This document shows, in pieces, positions 8,998 to 17,408 of a DNA stretch of 64,000 bases; the stretch's first letter is position 1; every line of letters begins with the position of its first letter. This DNA comes from JBEBGV01 sp040081265. Its GTDB lineage: Bacteria > Acidobacteriota > Vicinamibacteria > Vicinamibacterales > UBA2999. Position numbers and translations under genes: made by a program. The notes beneath the pieces were generated by a model. The model was not told the DNA's origin. It did no database searches and saw nothing but the letters and a program-made list of their open reading frames with translations. The stretch is from assembly GCA_040081265.1 (NCBI GenBank), contig JBEBGV010000019.1, positions 5,187 to 69,186 of the forward strand, in the 5' to 3' direction.

Positions 8998-10056
8998 ATG
9001 AAGACGTATCGAATCGCAGTGATCGCTGGAGACGGCATCGGCAAGGAAGTCATCCCTGCGGGGATGGATGTACTCAAGATAGCGGCAGATCGCGGCGAAT
9101 TCCGCTGTGACTTCACCGAGCTTCCGTGGGGGTGCGACTACTACCTTGCGCACGGCCGCATGCTGGACGCTGACGGCATCGATCAACTCCTGAAGTTCGA
9201 TGCCATCTACCTTGGCGCGATTGGCGCACCGACGGTGTCCGACGCCATCTCTGCCCGTGAGCTGATCCTGCCCCTTCGCCAGAAGCTCTTTCAGTATGTG
9301 AACCTCAGGCCGATGCGCCTGCTGTCCGGCATCAAGTCGCCGCTCGCCGGTCGCGGCCCCGCGGACATCGACATGGTGTGCGTCCGCGAAAACTCCGAGG
9401 GTGAGTACTGCGGCCTCGGCGGGCGGCTGCACGGCGGAACGCCGCAGGAACTGGCCGAACAGACGAGCGTCTTCACGCGCCACGGCATCGCCCGCATCGC
9501 CCGCTACGCGTTCACGATCGCCCAGGGCCGACCGCGAAAGATGCTGGCCAGCGCCACCAAGTCAAATGCGCTTCAGCATGTGATGGTGCTCTGGGACGAG
9601 GTCGTAGCCGAGGTCGCGAAAGAATTCCCCGACGTGAAGTACCAGAAGTTCCACGTGGATGCGATCGCGGCGCGAATGGTCACTCATCCACAGACGCTCG
9701 ACGTGATCGTGGCGTCGAACCTCTTCGGCGACATCCTCACCGACATCGGGTCGGCCATCTCCGGCAGCCTGGGGGTCGGACCGGGGGGCAACATCAACCC
9801 CGAGCGCACGACACCCTCGATGTTCGAACCCATCCACGGGTCCGCGCCCGACATCGCCGGCAAGGGCATCGCCAACCCGATCGCCGCGATCTGGGCCGGG
9901 GCGATGATGCTCGACCACCTCGGAGAACGCGCTGCGCACGACAGCATCCTCGCCGCGATCGAGAGCGTGATTGGCAGCGAGGCGGTCAAGACGCCAGACC
10001 TCGGTGGACGGGCGACCACCGCCGAGATGGCGAAGGCCGTCGTCGCCGCCCTGTAG
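8998..10056 (+). CDS. isocitrate/isopropylmalate dehydrogenase family, tartrate/D-malate dehydrogenase-like
   Basis: A 352-residue NAD-dependent beta-decarboxylating dehydrogenase. It has the GDGIGKEVIP start, the NLRPMRLL segment that separates tartrate/D-malate enzymes from LeuB, the catalytic Tyr region RENSEGEYCG, Lys/Asp segments KFHVDAIA and NLFGDILTDIGSAISG, and the NAD site GSAPDIAGKGIANPIA. It oxidises and decarboxylates a 2-hydroxy dicarboxylic acid. The gene lies 10 bases after the symporter stop and a TAAAAT box overlaps that stop, so it may have its own start of transcription. LeuB itself is less likely because of the LRPMRLL form. Confidence 0.86.
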   Translation: MKTYRIAVIAGDGIGKEVIPAGMDVLKIAADRGEFRCDFTELPWGCDYYLAHGRMLDADGIDQLLKFDAIYLGAIGAPTVSDAISARELILPLRQKLFQYVNLRPMRLLSGIKSPLAGRGPADIDMVCVRENSEGEYCGLGGRLHGGTPQELAEQTSVFTRHGIARIARYAFTIAQGRPRKMLASATKSNALQHVMVLWDEVVAEVAKEFPDVKYQKFHVDAIAARMVTHPQTLDVIVASNLFGDILTDIGSAISGSLGVGPGGNINPERTTPSMFEPIHGSAPDIAGKGIANPIAAIWAGAMMLDHLGERAAHDSILAAIESVIGSEAVKTPDLGGRATTAEMAKAVVAAL

Positions 10057-10085
10057 GTCCAGCGGCGGACACGCCGCCTGATCGT

Positions 10086-10922
10086 CTACGGGGGAAAGCC
10101 GAACGCCAGCTTCACCGCGGCGTACTCGGGGTGGACGCTGCCGTCTTCTGCGCGGATGACAAGTGGCGGCTCGATCCAGGTGCGGGTGCGCATGTCCTCT
10201 GGCAGATCGGCGGACCGCATCATCAGAAACAACGTGATGAGCGGCGTCTCGCCCGCCTTGAACATTACCGGACGGCGCCGCACCACAGTCATCTGCACTG
10301 TCTCTGCAGCAGTCTCCACGCGACGTCGCTGCTCCTCGGGGAAGACGCAGGCAAACACTCCCCCGGCAGCGAGGTGCTCGGACGCGACCCGCGCGTAGTC
10401 CATGATGTCGCCTCGCACTTCAAACCGACACGCCACCTTCTGCGGATGATCGCCGTGAACGCCGGTGTCGAGCGGGAAGTATGGTGGGCTGCCCAGCACC
10501 AGGTCGAAGGTCTCATCAGCGGCGATCGCTGCCTGCTCCCTGAAGTCCGCGTGCCGGATGTCCATCCGCTCTGTCAGTCCGTTGTAAGCCGCTGAACGCT
10601 GTGAAAGGGCCACGCTTTCCTCTTGCGCCTCGACGGTTACAAGCGACGAACCGGGAAGCCGCCAGGCCACGATCGTGGCCACCGAACCGATGCCTGAGCC
10701 GAGGTCGAGGATGCGCGACGCCGACGGCACCCAGGTCGAGCCGTACCACGCGGTGAGCACGTCGTCGGTCGAGAATCGATGGCCCTTCTTCAGCTGCAGG
10801 ATTCGGAAGTGACCGCTGATGGCGTCGAGCGACTCGTCGTCGTTGACGTCAACCTTTGCGCGAGCACCTGGAGGAACGGGACCCGGCTTGGCCCACCCCT
10901 TGAAGTGCGAATCAGGAACCAC
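10086..10922 (-). CDS. SAM-dependent methyltransferase, TrmN6 (tRNA1(Val) A37-N6)-like
   Basis: A 278-residue class I methyltransferase. The SAM-binding motif I is ILDLGSGIGSVATIVAWRL, an acidic residue ends the next strand (VTVEAQ), and the target-base motif is GSPPYF, a variant of the N/D-PPY of N6-adenine methylases. The segment DDVLTAWYGS before motif I is characteristic of the YfiC/TrmN6 group acting on A37 of tRNA. An N-terminal 35-residue extension is of unknown role. GTG at 922 follows a TATCCT box by seven bases with no Shine-Dalgarno. Confidence 0.8.
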   Translation of the reverse strand: MVPDSHFKGWAKPGPVPPGARAKVDVNDDESLDAISGHFRILQLKKGHRFSTDDVLTAWYGSTWVPSASRILDLGSGIGSVATIVAWRLPGSSLVTVEAQEESVALSQRSAAYNGLTERMDIRHADFREQAAIAADETFDLVLGSPPYFPLDTGVHGDHPQKVACRFEVRGDIMDYARVASEHLAAGGVFACVFPEEQRRRVETAAETVQMTVVRRRPVMFKAGETPLITLFLMMRSADLPEDMRTRTWIEPPLVIRAEDGSVHPEYAAVKLAFGFPP

Positions 10923-10999
10923 CGCGGTCAGGATACCAGCACACGTCAGAAAATCTGTCCGCGGAACCAGCGAGAGGCGTGCGGTAAGATTTTCCAGAG

Positions 11000-11311
11000 A
11001 TGAGCGAACCGATGTGGATTCTGCGGACCGTCAACGAAGACCTGCCCAGCCAGACGTTCCGTATCCTGCCTGGCGGCATCAAGACGCTGGGACGGGCGAC
11101 CGGGGCGGACTTCATCCTCGACGCCGCTCTGGTCTCGAGAGTTCACTGCCGGGTGACCATCGCGCCGAGCGGCGATCTGGAGGTCAAGGACCTCGAGAGC
11201 ACCAACGGCACGTTCGTCAACGACGAGCGGGTCGACATCGCCCACCTGAAGTCCGGGGACCGGCTTCGCGTGGGGCGCGTCGAGCTCGTCGCGTTGCGGG
11301 ACGCGGAGTAA
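11000..11311 (+). CDS. FHA-domain protein
   Basis: A 103-residue protein that is almost entirely one forkhead-associated domain: KTLGRATGADFILD, SRVHCRVT and LESTNGTFVN contain the Gly-Arg, Ser-x-x-His and Thr-Asn-Gly residues that bind phosphothreonine. It probably reads Ser/Thr-kinase signals as a free adaptor. A kinase-like gene lies 1 kb downstream on the other strand. TAAGAT at 10985-10990 is nine bases before the ATG, so a leaderless message is likely. Confidence 0.9.
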   Translation: MSEPMWILRTVNEDLPSQTFRILPGGIKTLGRATGADFILDAALVSRVHCRVTIAPSGDLEVKDLESTNGTFVNDERVDIAHLKSGDRLRVGRVELVALRDAE

Positions 11312-11313
11312 CG

Positions 11314-11342
11314 CCCGGGCCTGAAGGCCAGGCCTACGTACT
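11314..11342. repeat. TACGTAGG-type palindromic repeat, single copy
   Basis: Stem GGCC, core TGAA, stem GGCC (11318-11329), followed by AGGCCTACGTAC. Same build as the repeats after mutT and before pruA. It sits between the convergent FHA and MBL genes. Confidence 0.65.
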
Positions 11343-11351
11343 ACTCGGTGT

Positions 11352-12005
11352 TCACCGTCCGGCCAGGTACTCGAGCACGAAGGGATTGCGGGCGCGCTCC
11401 CTCCCAATTGTCGTGTCCGGGCCGTGCCCGGGGTGAACGACCGCCTCATCCCCGAGCGCAAAGATGACTTCGGTGATCGACCGCATCAGTGTCTGGTAGT
11501 CGCCTCCCGGCAAATCCGTGCGCCCGATCGACCCGGCGAAGAGCGAATCACCGACAAAGAGGTGCTGACCCGGCGCGCCTGCCGGGCCAACCTGTAGACA
11601 GACCTCGCCAGGACAATGCCCGGGCGTATGGTGAACCGTCACTTCAAAGTCCCCAAACGCGATCACCGATCCGTCATAGAACGCGTCGATTGGCGGCTGC
11701 GCCTCGACCGTCATACCGAACAGCGCCCCTTGCTGAACCACCCGCTCATACAGCACCAGGTCGTCGCGGTGCAGATGGACTGGAACGTCAAACGCCGCCC
11801 TGGCCGCCTTCACCCCGGTGATGTGATCGATGTGGGCGTGGGTCAGCAGGATATGACGCACACGCACCGCCTGCTCCGATGCACAGGCAATGAGTTGATC
11901 CACTTCGTCACCGGGGTCGATGACGATGGCCTCGCGGGTGCGGGGACAGGCGACAACGAAGCCGTTCTTCATGAATGGAGGGACGGCTCGGACTTCGAGG
12001 ATCAT
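11352..12005 (-). CDS. metallo-beta-lactamase-fold hydrolase, glyoxalase II-like
   Basis: A 217-residue protein with the metal-binding THAHIDH motif, then HTPGHCPGEVCL and GDSLFAGSIGRTDLPGGD, and a final His in VHPGHGPDT. These provide ligands for two metal ions and match the YcbL-type group of glyoxalase-II-like hydrolases. The likely substrate is a thioester such as S-lactoylglutathione or a related thiol conjugate; the exact one is not readable. Its ATG (12005-12003) lies 10 bases from the divergent start at 12015. Confidence 0.87.
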   Translation of the reverse strand: MILEVRAVPPFMKNGFVVACPRTREAIVIDPGDEVDQLIACASEQAVRVRHILLTHAHIDHITGVKAARAAFDVPVHLHRDDLVLYERVVQQGALFGMTVEAQPPIDAFYDGSVIAFGDFEVTVHHTPGHCPGEVCLQVGPAGAPGQHLFVGDSLFAGSIGRTDLPGGDYQTLMRSITEVIFALGDEAVVHPGHGPDTTIGRERARNPFVLEYLAGR

Positions 12006-12014
12006 AATGAGGCA

Positions 12015-12365
12015 ATGGTACTGTGCGCGCTCGACGACCTGCTGTTCTCCGTCAAGATCTCAACCGCTGCCAAGCTGCTCGGAGCGCCCGTTTATTTCGA
12101 GAGGAAGGCGGAGGCTGTCATCGACAGCGTCCGCGAGAAGCAGCCGGCGCTGGTCATCTTCGACCTGAACAGCGTCAGGATGAGACCGCTCGACGCGATT
12201 GCCGCGCTGAAGGCCGATCCTGTCTTGAGTCAGATTCCGACCCTGGGATTTGTCTCGCACGCCGACGCGGCAACAATTGCTGCAGCGCGCGGCGCGGGCA
12301 TCGACGAGGTGATGGCGCGGTCGACGTTCACCGAGCGGCTGGGCGAGATCCTCACCCGCGCATGA
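12015..12365 (+). CDS. receiver-like (REC-fold) single-domain protein
   Basis: A 116-residue protein with the alternating strand/helix pattern of a response-regulator receiver. ALVIFDLNS offers an Asp at the phosphorylation position and the region PTLGFVSHAD corresponds to the beta4 strand and switch Ser/Thr. The usual acidic pair of the N-terminus (DD after beta1) is not clearly placed and the first strand is atypical, so phosphorylation is uncertain. No output domain. It overlaps the 3' end of the pseudokinase gene, which converges on it. An upstream in-frame extension is non-coding-like and was not used. Confidence 0.7.
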   Translation: MVLCALDDLLFSVKISTAAKLLGAPVYFERKAEAVIDSVREKQPALVIFDLNSVRMRPLDAIAALKADPVLSQIPTLGFVSHADAATIAAARGAGIDEVMARSTFTERLGEILTRA

Positions 12366-13272
12366 ACCACCAGGCCAGGCCCGCGAGTGCGGCCACCACC
12401 AGAACAGCCACGCCGATCGCCGTGCCCTTCGGCATGTGTGAGCCGTGAGGTAACTCCTCATCGTCGCCGGAACCCTGTTTGTCGAGCAGGGCTGCCACCC
12501 CACGCAAGTCACGGACAAGGGCGGGCGCGGTCGGATGGCGCCGTTCGGGATTGGGTGCCACCGCACGGAGCGTCACATCGTCGAGCACTTTCGGGACATG
12601 AGAATTCGCTGCGCTCGGAAGAGCCGCGCCACGAACACCGGGGCGCCTCGCGGTGAGCATCTCGTAGAGCATTGCGCCGACCGAGAACACGTCGGACCGT
12701 TCATCGGCGGCCTGGCCGGCCGCCTCCTCCGGCGACGGGTAGTCGCGCAGGCGTGGAGGCGTCGCACCGGAATCGAATCCGTATCGACAGGCCAGCTCGT
12801 GCGCGGGAATCTTCGCGTGTCCCCTGGCCGTAATCACCACGGATTCGGGACTGAGGCCAGCGTGGACATAGCCGGCGGCGTGAGCGTCGGCGACCGCGTC
12901 AGCAATCTGCACCGCGAGCTGCACGGCTCGTCGCACACGGAGAACGTGCCCGCCAAGCTCATTCCGGAGCGATTGTCCCTTCAGGTGCTCAAATACGAAG
13001 AACAACCGGCCCTGGTCGTCACCGACTTCAAACAGCCGGATGACGTTGGGGTGCGATATCGCCGACAAGGCGCGGGCCGCTTCCTCGATGCGTGAGCGCT
13101 CTTCCCGGGTGGCAAACCCGAGGGGCAGCCGGCGAATGATCACGGTGCGGCCGCGAACCGTATCGCGCGCCCTGAACAACTCTCCCGGTCCGGAACGCTC
13201 GAGTGCCTCGAGCAGGTTGTAGTGGGCGATGGTGCCAATCGGCTCGACGCCGGTGAGTCGCGGCCCGCTCAT
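12352..13272 (-). CDS. membrane-anchored Ser/Thr pseudokinase
   Basis: A 306-residue protein with a kinase-fold domain (about residues 15-265), a low-complexity linker and one C-terminal membrane helix (about 280-303), leaving the domain in the cytoplasm. The scaffold is clear: HPNVIRLFEV, the APE-like SPEEA, and SDVFSVGAMLYEMLT. However the catalytic residues are gone: the beta3 Lys position reads Arg47-Arg48, the HRD motif is H137-A-G139, the Lys and Asn of the catalytic loop are Ser, and no DFG is present (P-A-H at about 156-158). It should therefore not phosphorylate and may act as a binding scaffold. It is overlapped by four bases with the small gene upstream. Confidence 0.82.
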   Translation of the reverse strand: MSGPRLTGVEPIGTIAHYNLLEALERSGPGELFRARDTVRGRTVIIRRLPLGFATREERSRIEEAARALSAISHPNVIRLFEVGDDQGRLFFVFEHLKGQSLRNELGGHVLRVRRAVQLAVQIADAVADAHAAGYVHAGLSPESVVITARGHAKIPAHELACRYGFDSGATPPRLRDYPSPEEAAGQAADERSDVFSVGAMLYEMLTARRPGVRGAALPSAANSHVPKVLDDVTLRAVAPNPERRHPTAPALVRDLRGVAALLDKQGSGDDEELPHGSHMPKGTAIGVAVLVVAALAGLAWWFMRG

Positions 13273-13511
13273 CGACGCTCGATCACGCTTTGCAGCAGCT
13301 CTTTCGCGTCGCCAATCTGCTCGAGCACGAGGGCGATATCGAGTGTGGGACGTCCGGGCGTCCTCGTGCTCTGGCAGTACACGCCGTGCTGTCCCACCAT
13401 GGCCAGCGCATCGGTGAGCAGGTCGAGCGCGACCGCCAGACGGCCCCGCTCGAGACCCATCATGGTTTCGTGCACCTCGAGCTCGCGATGATGCTTGTCG
13501 AACGCAGACAT
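13269..13511 (-). CDS. small helical protein of unknown function
   Basis: An 80-residue acidic, mostly helical protein beginning MSAFDKHHRELEVHE. No recognised motif. It lies immediately before the pseudokinase gene on the same strand and its stop overlaps the pseudokinase ATG by four bases, so the pair is translationally coupled and the two products may interact. The region upstream of the ATG to the SDR gene is only 22 bases. I do not recognise the family. Confidence 0.6.
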   Translation of the reverse strand: MSAFDKHHRELEVHETMMGLERGRLAVALDLLTDALAMVGQHGVYCQSTRTPGRPTLDIALVLEQIGDAKELLQSVIERR

Positions 13512-13533
13512 CAGAGGGACTCCTGACTGGACA

Positions 13534-14268
13534 TCAACGCCGCTTCGGGGGCCGCGCCGGACGAATTTCGATGCGGCTGGGGAGGCTTCGCCCCTGGTGG
13601 CCGAGCAAGTCGACGATGGCCTGAGCCACGTCCTCTGGAGCGAGTTTCCAGTCGTCGTCGGGGGACGGAGTGTGGTCTTCATCGCCACGGGCGCGGCTCA
13701 TGAATCCGGTCCTGACCGAGCCGGGGAGAACCGAGGCAACTCGGATGCCGTCCTGCCGCACTTCCTGCATCAGCGCGTCGGTGAAGGCGTTGAGGCCTGC
13801 CTTCGATGCGCAGTACGTGGCGCCGTCGGCAAACGGACTGGTGCTGGCAAGACTGCTGATGTTGATAATCCAGCCGCCACCACGCGTGCGCAGCAGCGGC
13901 AGGGCACGTCTGACACAGAGGAACGGGCCGGTGAGGTTAGTGTCGATGACCTCGCGCCACTGTTCCAGCGAGGTGTGCTCGACCGAAGTGAACGCACCAA
14001 CGCCAGCGTTGTTCACCAGGATGTCCAGCCCGCCAAACTCAGCCTGCACGGCGGCAAACAACTGCGCCACCTCGTCATCGCTGCGCACATCGGCGCGAAT
14101 GCCTCGCGCACCTGGGCCGAGTCGTCCGGCTGCCGCGGCAACTGTCGTGTCGCTGGTGCCGGAGACCACAACGCGGGCGCCGGCGGCGATCAGTGCGCTG
14201 GCAGTGGCATATCCGATCCCCCGGGCTCCCCCGGTCACGACCGCGACCTTCCCGTCGAGCATCGCCAT
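13534..14268 (-). CDS. short-chain dehydrogenase/reductase
   Basis: A 244-residue classical SDR: cofactor motif TGGARGIG near residue 13, NNAG strand, catalytic Ser in ISSLAS and the YCASK motif. The family oxidises or reduces alcohols, ketones or sugars with NAD(P); the FabG-like layout does not fix the substrate. The ATG at 14268 is within AUGGCGAUG so 14262 is an alternative. It precedes the small gene and the pseudokinase on the same strand with short gaps. Confidence 0.87.
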   Translation of the reverse strand: MAMLDGKVAVVTGGARGIGYATASALIAAGARVVVSGTSDTTVAAAAGRLGPGARGIRADVRSDDEVAQLFAAVQAEFGGLDILVNNAGVGAFTSVEHTSLEQWREVIDTNLTGPFLCVRRALPLLRTRGGGWIINISSLASTSPFADGATYCASKAGLNAFTDALMQEVRQDGIRVASVLPGSVRTGFMSRARGDEDHTPSPDDDWKLAPEDVAQAIVDLLGHQGRSLPSRIEIRPARPPKRR

Positions 14269-14307
14269 GGCGCTATTACAATAACCTACGGATCTGGGGA
14301 GCCTTTG

Positions 14308-15177
14308 ATGATCACTATCGCTGTCGTGGGCGCCGGCGAGGTCGGAGGCGCGACCGCCCATGCACTCGCCGCGCGTGACAGCGTCGGTCGCGTCCTGTTG
14401 ATTGATCCATCGGCGAAGGTGGCCGCGGGCAAGGCGCTCGACATCCAGCAGGCAGGCGCTGTGGCCGGATTCCACGCCAGGCTCGAAGGCACCGATGACT
14501 TCACGCGTGCCATCGGCTGCGCTGTCTGTGTCATCGCCGATCGTTTTGGCAGCGATTCGTCCGGCTGGGCTGGAGACGATGGGCTGGCGATGCTCGGACG
14601 CCTCGTCCCGTTGCTGTCGGGCGCTCCACTTGTCTTTGCCGGCTCCCGCCAGGAAGAACTTCTGGACCGTGCCTCCCGCGAACTTCAGGTCAGTCGGTCG
14701 CGGCTCATCGGTTCGGCCTCTGAAGCGTTTCGGTCAGCCGTCCGCGCCATCGTTGCGCTCGAAGCGGGGTGTTCACCTGGCGACGTCAGCGTCGCCGTGC
14801 TGGGCCGCCCACCCGATGGCCTGGTGGTGCTCTGGAGCGACGTCTCGATCGCCGGACACGGCATTGCACACCGGCTGGAGCCCGTCCAAATCACGCGCCT
14901 GGAGACAATGGTGGACCGGTTATGGCCACCTGGACCGTATGCCCTTGGACTCGCGGCGGCTCAGGTAGCCGAGGCCATCACGACCTCCTCGCGCCGCACG
15001 TGGTCTGTGGTCACGGCCCTCGCGGGGGAGTTCGGCGTCAAAGAAGGCGTGGGAATTCTTCCGACGTCACTGGCCCCGCGCGGTATCGCAGCGGTTTTCG
15101 CTCCGGAACTGACGGGGCGTGAACGCGTGAGCGTGCAGACAGCGCTCAACGTCACAGCCACCGGCGGACGACGATGA
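14308..15177 (+). CDS. malate/lactate dehydrogenase-fold protein lacking catalytic residues
   Basis: A 289-residue protein with the Rossmann domain of malate/lactate dehydrogenases: GAGEVGG at 8-14, an Asp at the end of beta2 (LIDPS) and AAGKALDIQQAG. In the catalytic half the family's L-D-x-x-R reads S-E-A-F-R (139-142), keeping the substrate Arg but not the Asp, and the invariant G-E-H-G-D region reads GRPPDG (166-171), so the catalytic His is missing. The mobile substrate loop (normally GxPRKPGM) is also unlike the family. NAD binding may persist but the normal reaction should not. A GGGGAG Shine-Dalgarno precedes the ATG; the stop overlaps the M28 peptidase ATG. Confidence 0.75.
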   Translation: MITIAVVGAGEVGGATAHALAARDSVGRVLLIDPSAKVAAGKALDIQQAGAVAGFHARLEGTDDFTRAIGCAVCVIADRFGSDSSGWAGDDGLAMLGRLVPLLSGAPLVFAGSRQEELLDRASRELQVSRSRLIGSASEAFRSAVRAIVALEAGCSPGDVSVAVLGRPPDGLVVLWSDVSIAGHGIAHRLEPVQITRLETMVDRLWPPGPYALGLAAAQVAEAITTSSRRTWSVVTALAGEFGVKEGVGILPTSLAPRGIAAVFAPELTGRERVSVQTALNVTATGGRR

Positions 15178-16712
15178 GGGTGGCGAATACGATCGTCGCC
15201 CTGCTGGTGGCCGCCCTGGGCCTCTCAGCCGGCGCTGCCACGCCGGAGATCAATCCGGCTGCGCTAATCGAGCACATCAGGTTCCTCGCCTCCGACGACC
15301 TCAAGGGACGAGCGAGCGGGACCCCCGAGCTTGAACGGGCCGGAGATTACATTGCCGCGCAATTCAGGGAGGCCGGGCTCAAGCCGGGAGGGCCGGACGA
15401 GACATGGTTTCAGCCCTTCCAGCTGGACGCCGGGGTTACTGTGGGCGCCGGCAACAGCCTCACCATCCGAAATGGGTCACGCGCGATTGATCTGGCTCTG
15501 AACACCTCTTACTATCCGCTCGCAACGCCCGCCGGGGACACGCCAGCGGTCCCCTCCGCCAGTCTGGCGAGCGTCCCGCTCGTGTTCGTCGGATACGGTA
15601 TCTCGGCTCCGGGGCTCCGCTACGACGACTACGCTGACGTGGACGTCAGCGGAAAGGCGGTGCTCGCCTTCAGTCATGAGCCGCAGGAACAGAATCGGTT
15701 CAGCCGCATGAACGGCAACCAGCCGATCCCCGAAACCTCGCTCTACGCCAAGGCCACCGCGGCGCGCAAGCGTGGAGCGGTCGCTCTGCTGATCGTTTCA
15801 GACCCCGTCCACCGGACCGACCCCGCAAACTTCACAACCTTCGGCCTCGACCCTGACATCGATAACCTCGGCATTCCCGTCCTGCGCGTCCGGCGCGACG
15901 AGCTCGCTCCATTCATCACCGCCTGGGAACTGGACCGCCTCGCGCGGCTGATCGACACCGATCTCCTGCCCCACTCGCGAGCCCTGCCGGGGGCCACCCT
16001 CGACTACACCGAGTTCATCGCAAGGAATCGGCGAACGGTTCGCAACGTCGTCGGCATTCTTCCGGCCGCCGGCCCGCGGCGCAACGAGGCCATCGTCATT
16101 GGCGCGCATTACGACCACGTCGGGCTCGGGGGCCGCTACTCTGCCGTTCCGGATCGCACCGGGGAGATCCACAACGGGGCTGATGACAACGCCTCGGGCA
16201 CGGCCTCGATCATCGAGATCGCCAAGGCTGCAGCGGCAGACCCCACGAGGTTTCCACGCACGCTCGTCTTCGTGGCCTTCTCAGGCGAGGAGCGCGGGCT
16301 GCTCGGATCGAGCTACTACGCGTCTCACCCGATCGTCCCGATCAGCGACACGGTCACGATGCTCAACCTCGATATGGTCGGGCGGCTCAGGGGTTCGGTT
16401 GACGTCAGCGGGCTGGATGGGGCGCCGTCACTGCTGGCGGACCTGGGGGCGGCCGCCCGAGCAGCCGGCAACATCGCGATCAGGCAGGAAGGGCCGGGAT
16501 CGGGACGAAGTGACGACTTCCCCTTTCTCGAGCTGGGCGTACCGGCCATCAACTTCTTCACCGGTTTCCATGGTGACTATCACCGGCCTTCGGACGACTG
16601 GCAGCGAATCAACGCCCAGGGCGCCGCTCGAGTGGCCACGCTGGCGCTCGAGCTGGCCGCGCGAATCGCCGCGCGGCCAGAACGGCCCGAGTTTACGCCG
16701 CCGCCGAGATAG
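15174..16712 (+). CDS. exported M28-family metallopeptidase
   Basis: A 512-residue protein with signal peptide (IVALLVAALGLSAGAA). A PA-like inserted domain (about 120-260) precedes the catalytic domain, where the two-zinc ligands and the base can be seen in order: GAHYDHVG (His, Asp), NGADDNASG (bridging Asp), SGEERGLLGS (Glu pair), LNLDMVG (Asp) and FHGDYHRPSDDW (His). This is an aminopeptidase-type M28 enzyme acting outside the cytoplasm. It is coupled by ATGA to the degenerate dehydrogenase gene. Its last 20 bases overlap the convergent sigma factor gene. Confidence 0.9.
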   Translation: MRVANTIVALLVAALGLSAGAATPEINPAALIEHIRFLASDDLKGRASGTPELERAGDYIAAQFREAGLKPGGPDETWFQPFQLDAGVTVGAGNSLTIRNGSRAIDLALNTSYYPLATPAGDTPAVPSASLASVPLVFVGYGISAPGLRYDDYADVDVSGKAVLAFSHEPQEQNRFSRMNGNQPIPETSLYAKATAARKRGAVALLIVSDPVHRTDPANFTTFGLDPDIDNLGIPVLRVRRDELAPFITAWELDRLARLIDTDLLPHSRALPGATLDYTEFIARNRRTVRNVVGILPAAGPRRNEAIVIGAHYDHVGLGGRYSAVPDRTGEIHNGADDNASGTASIIEIAKAAAADPTRFPRTLVFVAFSGEERGLLGSSYYASHPIVPISDTVTMLNLDMVGRLRGSVDVSGLDGAPSLLADLGAAARAAGNIAIRQEGPGSGRSDDFPFLELGVPAINFFTGFHGDYHRPSDDWQRINAQGAARVATLALELAARIAARPERPEFTPPPR

Positions 16713-17325
16713 TGGCGCGGTGCAGGCTGAGGCCGTTGCGATAGACCTCGAGCCGCTGACGCAACATCAACCTGCCCCGATGCAGACGCGACTTCAGCGT
16801 CTGATCTTTTACATGGAGGCGATGGCTCGCCTCCTCCGTGGACAACCCCTGAATGTCCCTGAGCACCACCGGAACCCTGTAGATTTCCGGGAGCTCAGCA
16901 ATCGCTGTCGCAGCGGCGGCTCGCAACTGGCTCCTCAGCAGTTCCTCGTCAGGCATGTGCGACCAATCGACGGGATGGCGCTGGGATGAGGCCGACTCGC
17001 GCGATTCTGCGGCCGCATCAGCCCGGTCGCGCTCTTCAGCCGCCTGCCTGGCCAGCCTGTTGGTACGAAGCCGGGACATCGCCGTGTTGAAGGTAATACG
17101 GTAGATCCAGGAAGAAAGGGCCGAGTCGCCGCGAAATGATCCGACCTTGCGGTAAACCTTCATGAGCACGTCCTGAGCAACTTCCTCGGCGTCCTCACGA
17201 TTCTTCATATGGCGGATGGCAAGCTGGAAGATACGCGAGCCGTATCGGTCCGCCAGTTCCTGCAGCGCTCCTTCATCGCCTGCCTGGAGTCGCGCTATGA
17301 GCTGGTGGTCCTGGGTTCTGTCCAT
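16693..17325 (-). CDS. ECF-type RNA polymerase sigma factor
   Basis: A 210-residue sigma-70 family protein. Region 2 (about 20-95) holds AEEVAQDVLMKVYRKVGSF and SALSSWIYRITFNTA; region 4 (about 140-195) holds AIAELPEIYRVPVVLRDIQGLS and the helix-turn-helix EEASHRLHVKDQTLKSRLHRGR. A charged linker separates them. No anti-sigma factor gene is adjacent: the neighbours are the convergent M28 gene and a divergent CNNM-type gene 84 bases away. Confidence 0.9.
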   Translation of the reverse strand: MDRTQDHQLIARLQAGDEGALQELADRYGSRIFQLAIRHMKNREDAEEVAQDVLMKVYRKVGSFRGDSALSSWIYRITFNTAMSRLRTNRLARQAAEERDRADAAAESRESASSQRHPVDWSHMPDEELLRSQLRAAAATAIAELPEIYRVPVVLRDIQGLSTEEASHRLHVKDQTLKSRLHRGRLMLRQRLEVYRNGLSLHRATISAAA

Positions 17326-17408
17326 GGGTGTCCTCTTTGTAATGGTGAGAACACCGACCAGAACGGTCTTATTCCCAGACCGATCCGTGCTACAAACTGG
17401 ACGTCTCC

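Noticed and set aside
16693..17325. Anti-sigma factor partner for the ECF sigma
   Set aside because: Neither neighbour has an anti-sigma domain; the adjacent genes are an M28 peptidase and a CNNM-type protein.
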